This document shows, in pieces, positions 4,457-7,176 of a stretch of 7,176 nt of DNA (position 1 is its first letter; every line of letters starts with the position of its first letter). Both the position numbers and the translations under genes were made by a program. Source of the stretch: Methanosarcinaceae archaeon (GTDB lineage: Archaea > Halobacteriota > Methanosarcinia > Methanosarcinales > Methanosarcinaceae). The stretch spans positions 1 to 7,176 of the forward strand of contig JAUSPM010000249.1 of NCBI GenBank assembly GCA_030655675.1, in the 5' to 3' direction. Under the pieces are notes generated by a model, which was not told the origin of the DNA, did no database searches, and was given only the letters and a program-made list of their open reading frames with translations.

Positions 4457-4888
4457 ATGAGTAATAATACAACACACAGCGAATCAAATATGCTGGAAAA
4501 AATGCAGACGGCATTTTTAAGTCATGATGAGATCGTAGCAGCATATCTATTCGGTTCATATGCAAACGACAATACAAGAAGCGATAGTGACATCGATATT
4601 GGGTTGTTACTTTCTGATAATTCAAATGTTGGGGCAATGTATTCTGTACATATTGCAAAAGAATTGGAAGATGCAGCCGATACAAAACGAGAAATGGATG
4701 TACGAATACTCAATAATGGTACACTGAGGTTTTTGCATCAGGTGCTAAAAGGCAGACTCCTGTTTTGCAGGGACGATAAAAAAAGGATTGATTTTGAAAC
4801 TTCTACTATCGACAGATATCTTGATTTTAAACCTTTTTTAGATGATTATGACAGGATGCGTAAAGAGAGGTTGATGCATGTTGGATAA
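4457..4888 (+). CDS. mntA: MntA-type nucleotidyltransferase antitoxin
   Basis: A 143-residue minimal nucleotidyltransferase of the MNT/HEPN (type VII) toxin-antitoxin class. The catalytic GSX10DXD motif is intact: Gly33-Ser34, ten residues, then Asp45 and Asp47. Asp81 in REMDVRIL is the likely third metal-binding carboxylate. The C-terminal helices (DRYLDFKPFLDDYDRMRKER) are typical of the family. In characterised pairs MntA transfers AMP units from ATP to a tyrosine of the HepT toxin and so inactivates it. The gene precedes hepT and overlaps it by 11 nt. No Shine-Dalgarno site is seen before ATG 4457; an internal ATG at 4490 (MLEKMQ) would still keep the whole catalytic domain, so the first 11 residues are uncertain. 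Confidence 0.92.
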   Translation: MSNNTTHSESNMLEKMQTAFLSHDEIVAAYLFGSYANDNTRSDSDIDIGLLLSDNSNVGAMYSVHIAKELEDAADTKREMDVRILNNGTLRFLHQVLKGRLLFCRDDKKRIDFETSTIDRYLDFKPFLDDYDRMRKERLMHVG

Positions 4889-5300
4889 AGAAACAATATC
4901 TGCAAAATTTGATATAATTGACAACGATGTCGAATTTCTTCAGGAATTTAAAGGAATGAGTGAAGATGATTTTCTAGGTAGTTACAAGAATATACAGGCT
5001 GCAAAATACTCCTTGTTGGAAATCAGTGAAGCATGTATAGACATTGGCCATCACATAATAGCAGCAAAAGGATTCGGAAGGGCAGAAAAGTATCGCGATA
5101 TATTTCACATACTCAGTGAACGTGGAGTGCTTGATCCTGCGCTGGCATCCAGATTAGGTGACATGGCAGGCTTTAGGAACTTACTTGTTCACAGTTATGG
5201 AAATATTGACAATATACATGTTCTTGAGATCATCAACTCCGAACTGGGGGATGTACTGGAATTTGAAAAAGTCATCTTGCAGTATATTGATAACGAGTGA
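4878..5300 (+). CDS. hepT: HepT-type HEPN ribonuclease toxin
   Basis: A 140-residue all-helical HEPN-domain protein of the DUF86/COG2445 group. The RX4HXY active-site motif is complete: Arg100, His105 and Tyr107 in RNLLVHSY; this tyrosine is the residue AMPylated by MntA in studied systems. An upstream helix KNIQAAKYSLLEISEACIDI and the stretch KGFGRAEKYRDIFHIL are typical of the family. HepT proteins act as dimeric RNases; a studied homologue trims the 3' end of tRNAs. ATG 4878 lies inside the mntA 3' end with AGAGG 7 nt upstream, so both coupling and independent initiation are possible. The stop lies only 17 nt from the stop of the convergent HerA-like gene, leaving no room for a normal terminator. 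Confidence 0.93.
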   Translation: MLDKETISAKFDIIDNDVEFLQEFKGMSEDDFLGSYKNIQAAKYSLLEISEACIDIGHHIIAAKGFGRAEKYRDIFHILSERGVLDPALASRLGDMAGFRNLLVHSYGNIDNIHVLEIINSELGDVLEFEKVILQYIDNE

Positions 5301-5317
5301 TCGGTTGTTCTCACCCC

Positions 5318-7176
5318 TCACTCATGCTTGACCATACACTTCGAAAGCCCCATAACCTCGACCATATCACTGTTATCAGGACTGTGTACGATCATCTGCC
5401 CTTTCTTCAAATATGGGATACGCTTCTCATACCCCTTCTGCACCTTAAGGGCATTGATCGCCGCATCATTTGTAAGGTTCAGGATCACCCGGGTATTGAT
5501 CTGTTTGAACACCGTATCATCAATATCCTGCGGATCCTGTGTTATCAAAAACAGCCCAAGCCCTTCCTTTCTCCCCTGGCGTGCAGCATCCGCAAACTTT
5601 GATACTATCTTCTTCGAATGCTCGCCCGAAGCCTTTGAAAGATACCTATGCGCCTCATCCAGCGCAAGTATGATCGGCGTATCCTTGACAGCCACATCGC
5701 CCGAAGTGCTCAATTTATTATCCACCACCAGCGTCATCAAAGTAAGCACGATCAGATCGCGTATCCTCGATGAATTGATATATTCCGTCGGGAACACACT
5801 CACCTGTCCAGGACTGAACACTTTCCCGAGTATCTCCGTGATCGGAGTCGCAGGCTGGTCGAACACCTTCCGAAGTGCAGGATTCTTCACCCTTCTCACG
5901 AGACCATCATACGAAGCCTCATGTATCTTATTACTATCAACGTAGGTCATTCGTGTTCCCTCATCATCAATATGGTCTACGAATCCTCCATAGGTATGAC
6001 TGCCGCCCCGCTTGAAATAATCCTCAACCAAAAGTTCAAGTCCGGTATATTGCAATTCTGTCATACCCACAGGCGTAATAAGCCACAGGTTATTCCTGAC
6101 AAGTTCAAAAGGAATCGTAAATTCCACCTGCTCAGCCCGCGACTTTCCATTATATGAATGACCGTCCACCTTCGCCACAAACGTCTTTGTATTGGCACAG
6201 CGCCCGAAATCCACATTCTCAGACTTGAAATTATACTCATCACCAGCAGCAATTTCAGGATTATCCTCAAACATCTGGGAATACTCATCCTGAGGGTCCA
6301 TGATAACAAGACACGGATTCTTCTTTTTGCTCTTATCACTCCGCAGCCGGTACCTGTTATCCTCATTCATGAACTGGCGGAGTATGTTCTTTGTCAAAAA
6401 CGTCTTTCCCGTACCCGTACTCCCGCACACCAGCATGTGCCGGAACACTAATGGGTCGCCCATAGAATAATCATTTCTCAGATAATACGGTACAGTGGGC
6501 GGCACCGCATGTGTCCTGACAACCTCGCCACCAACACTGAGATGTCCCAAAAATATCCCTTCTTTCGGAATATTAAGCCCTGTCTGTATCTTGCTCTTGT
6601 CTGTCACAGGTAAGATAGGTGTGTTCGGACGTGGGATCCTGTCTGCCATCCTGCGTACAAGTTGAGGCTTACCGTCACTACCGCCACCGCCACCACTACC
6701 GATTCCGTGTTCATAAAGAATACATATCGGATCAAGAAGTGCAAGGAACTTGTAATCCACCTCTGCCGTCGTGTTGGATTTTAACATCCTTCGCGAGTGT
6801 ATCTCTGTCGCATCATCGACCTCGAATTCCTGCAAATACTGCAATTTCCAGATGCGTGCAAACAGATCCTCATCACCATACGGAACCATAACATACGTAC
6901 CCAGACGCACGTCCTGCCGGCGTGAAGTTGCGACATATCCTGTAATACGCGCACCTGATTCAGTGATCTCAAGCGGCTCGATACCTGTCGTTATAATCCC
7001 GAAAGCATCTTCCGCATCATCTTTTCCGCGGTCTATATCAGGCACATATTCTTCAAACTCCGGCGTATCCGATTTATCAGAGGATCCAGTTTTCGCGGAT
7101 GTATTTGCCCCTCTAAATTCATCAGATGCGTATGCCAGAATATCATTGTCATTGTCATTGTCATTGTCATTGTCAT
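5318..7176 (-). CDS. HerA-like ATPase (HAS-barrel plus DUF87-type motor), 5' end beyond window
   Basis: A DNA-translocase-like ATPase of the HerA/FtsK superfamily. Residues are numbered from the in-frame GTG at 7045, which gives 575 residues. The N-terminal HAS-barrel is at about 14-90 (GYV...RLGTYVMVPYG...FARIWKLQYL). A Gly/Ser linker, GSGGGGGSDG, spans 116-125. Walker A is GSTGTGKT (208-215), with DPQDEY at 250-255. Walker B is IILALDEAH (458-466), the sensor region is FLITQDPQDID (499-508), and the likely arginine finger is Arg519 in NTRVILNL. All catalytic parts look intact. HerA forms hexameric rings that drive DNA, often with a NurA nuclease, but no NurA gene is present here. The frame stays open upstream of 7045 through an acidic, Ser/Thr-rich stretch to the window edge with no ATG, so the true start is either this GTG (GGAG lies 12 nt before it) or off the window. 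Whether it is the canonical repair HerA or a paralogue is not resolved. Confidence 0.88.
   Translation of the reverse strand, partial: DNDNDNDNDNDILAYASDEFRGANTSAKTGSSDKSDTPEFEEYVPDIDRGKDDAEDAFGIITTGIEPLEITESGARITGYVATSRRQDVRLGTYVMVPYGDEDLFARIWKLQYLQEFEVDDATEIHSRRMLKSNTTAEVDYKFLALLDPICILYEHGIGSGGGGGSDGKPQLVRRMADRIPRPNTPILPVTDKSKIQTGLNIPKEGIFLGHLSVGGEVVRTHAVPPTVPYYLRNDYSMGDPLVFRHMLVCGSTGTGKTFLTKNILRQFMNEDNRYRLRSDKSKKKNPCLVIMDPQDEYSQMFEDNPEIAAGDEYNFKSENVDFGRCANTKTFVAKVDGHSYNGKSRAEQVEFTIPFELVRNNLWLITPVGMTELQYTGLELLVEDYFKRGGSHTYGGFVDHIDDEGTRMTYVDSNKIHEASYDGLVRRVKNPALRKVFDQPATPITEILGKVFSPGQVSVFPTEYINSSRIRDLIVLTLMTLVVDNKLSTSGDVAVKDTPIILALDEAHRYLSKASGEHSKKIVSKFADAARQGRKEGLGLFLITQDPQDIDDTVFKQINTRVILNLTNDAAINALKVQKGYEKRIPYLKKGQMIVHSPDNSDMVEVMGLSKCMVKHE
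7142..7176. repeat. 6-bp tandem repeat at the window edge
   Basis: TCATTG repeats at least five times up to the last base. In the HerA-like reading frame (minus strand) each unit encodes Asp-Asn, giving a (DN)5 tract followed by DILAYASDEF. Six-base units keep the frame, so length changes would alter only the tail. The repeat may be longer outside the window, and could also mark a sequence assembly edge. Confidence 0.85.

Noticed and set aside
4356..4460. 34-codon + strand ORF ending in an ATGA overlap with mntA
   Set aside because: It begins inside the TATA-like box that would be the promoter, has no ribosome site or recognisable protein pattern, and the ATGA junction comes for free from the mntA start codon context.
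5328..6891. Several + strand ORFs of 78-205 aa opposite the HerA-like gene
   Set aside because: They lie wholly antisense to a protein with all ATPase motifs and show no family features.
1..7176. CRISPR array, IS element or rRNA
   Set aside because: No regularly spaced repeats, no transposase-like reading frame and no rRNA sequence were seen on either strand.

Overview
The window looks like a piece of a methanogenic archaeon's chromosome, most likely Methanosarcinales. Evidence: an adjacent pair of archaea-specific conserved genes (UPF0200 and UPF0201 families), a HerA/DUF87-type ATPase, a tRNA-Lys gene without an encoded CCA end, A/T-rich TATA-box promoters with a TATA about 25-30 nt before likely transcript starts, and Shine-Dalgarno sites of the GGAGGTGA type. 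The lineage call rests on the look of the proteins, not on a search.

Layout. (1) 1-918: a HicB/HicA toxin-antitoxin pair on the + strand, bracketed by two diverged copies of a 91-bp direct repeat (1-91 and 827-917) and followed by several hairpin-forming segments. (2) 919-1574, minus strand: a second two-gene module, a TumE-family toxin preceded by a 94-aa presumed antitoxin, with a clear TATA box and ribosome site. (3) 1776-3638, + strand: a housekeeping-like cluster of a P-loop nucleotide kinase-like protein (UPF0200), overlapping by 14 nt a UPF0201 RNA-binding-like protein, then a TIM-barrel sugar phosphate isomerase/epimerase with its own TATA box. (4) 3639-3893: a gene-free spacer with GC-rich hairpins and a degenerate dispersed inverted repeat. 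(5) 3894-4064, minus strand: a 56-aa ribbon-helix-helix regulator, below the usual ORF length cut-off. (6) 4206-4279, minus strand: tRNA-Lys(CUU). (7) 4457-5300, + strand: a MntA/HepT (type VII) toxin-antitoxin pair. (8) 5318 to the window edge, minus strand: a HerA-like ATPase whose reading frame is still open at the edge, where a 6-bp tandem repeat encodes alternating Asp-Asn.

The main theme is accessory stress/defence cargo inserted between core genes: three complete toxin-antitoxin pairs of unrelated families plus a small RHH regulator lie within about 5.3 kb, and a HerA-like motor abuts the last of them in convergent orientation. The three pairs show translational coupling (1-nt, 4-nt and 11-nt overlaps). 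No transposase, integrase or CRISPR array was seen. No clearly new multi-gene system can be demonstrated; the least explained items are the repeat-flanked hicBA locus with its hairpins, the orphan RHH gene, and the extended N-terminus of the HerA-like protein.
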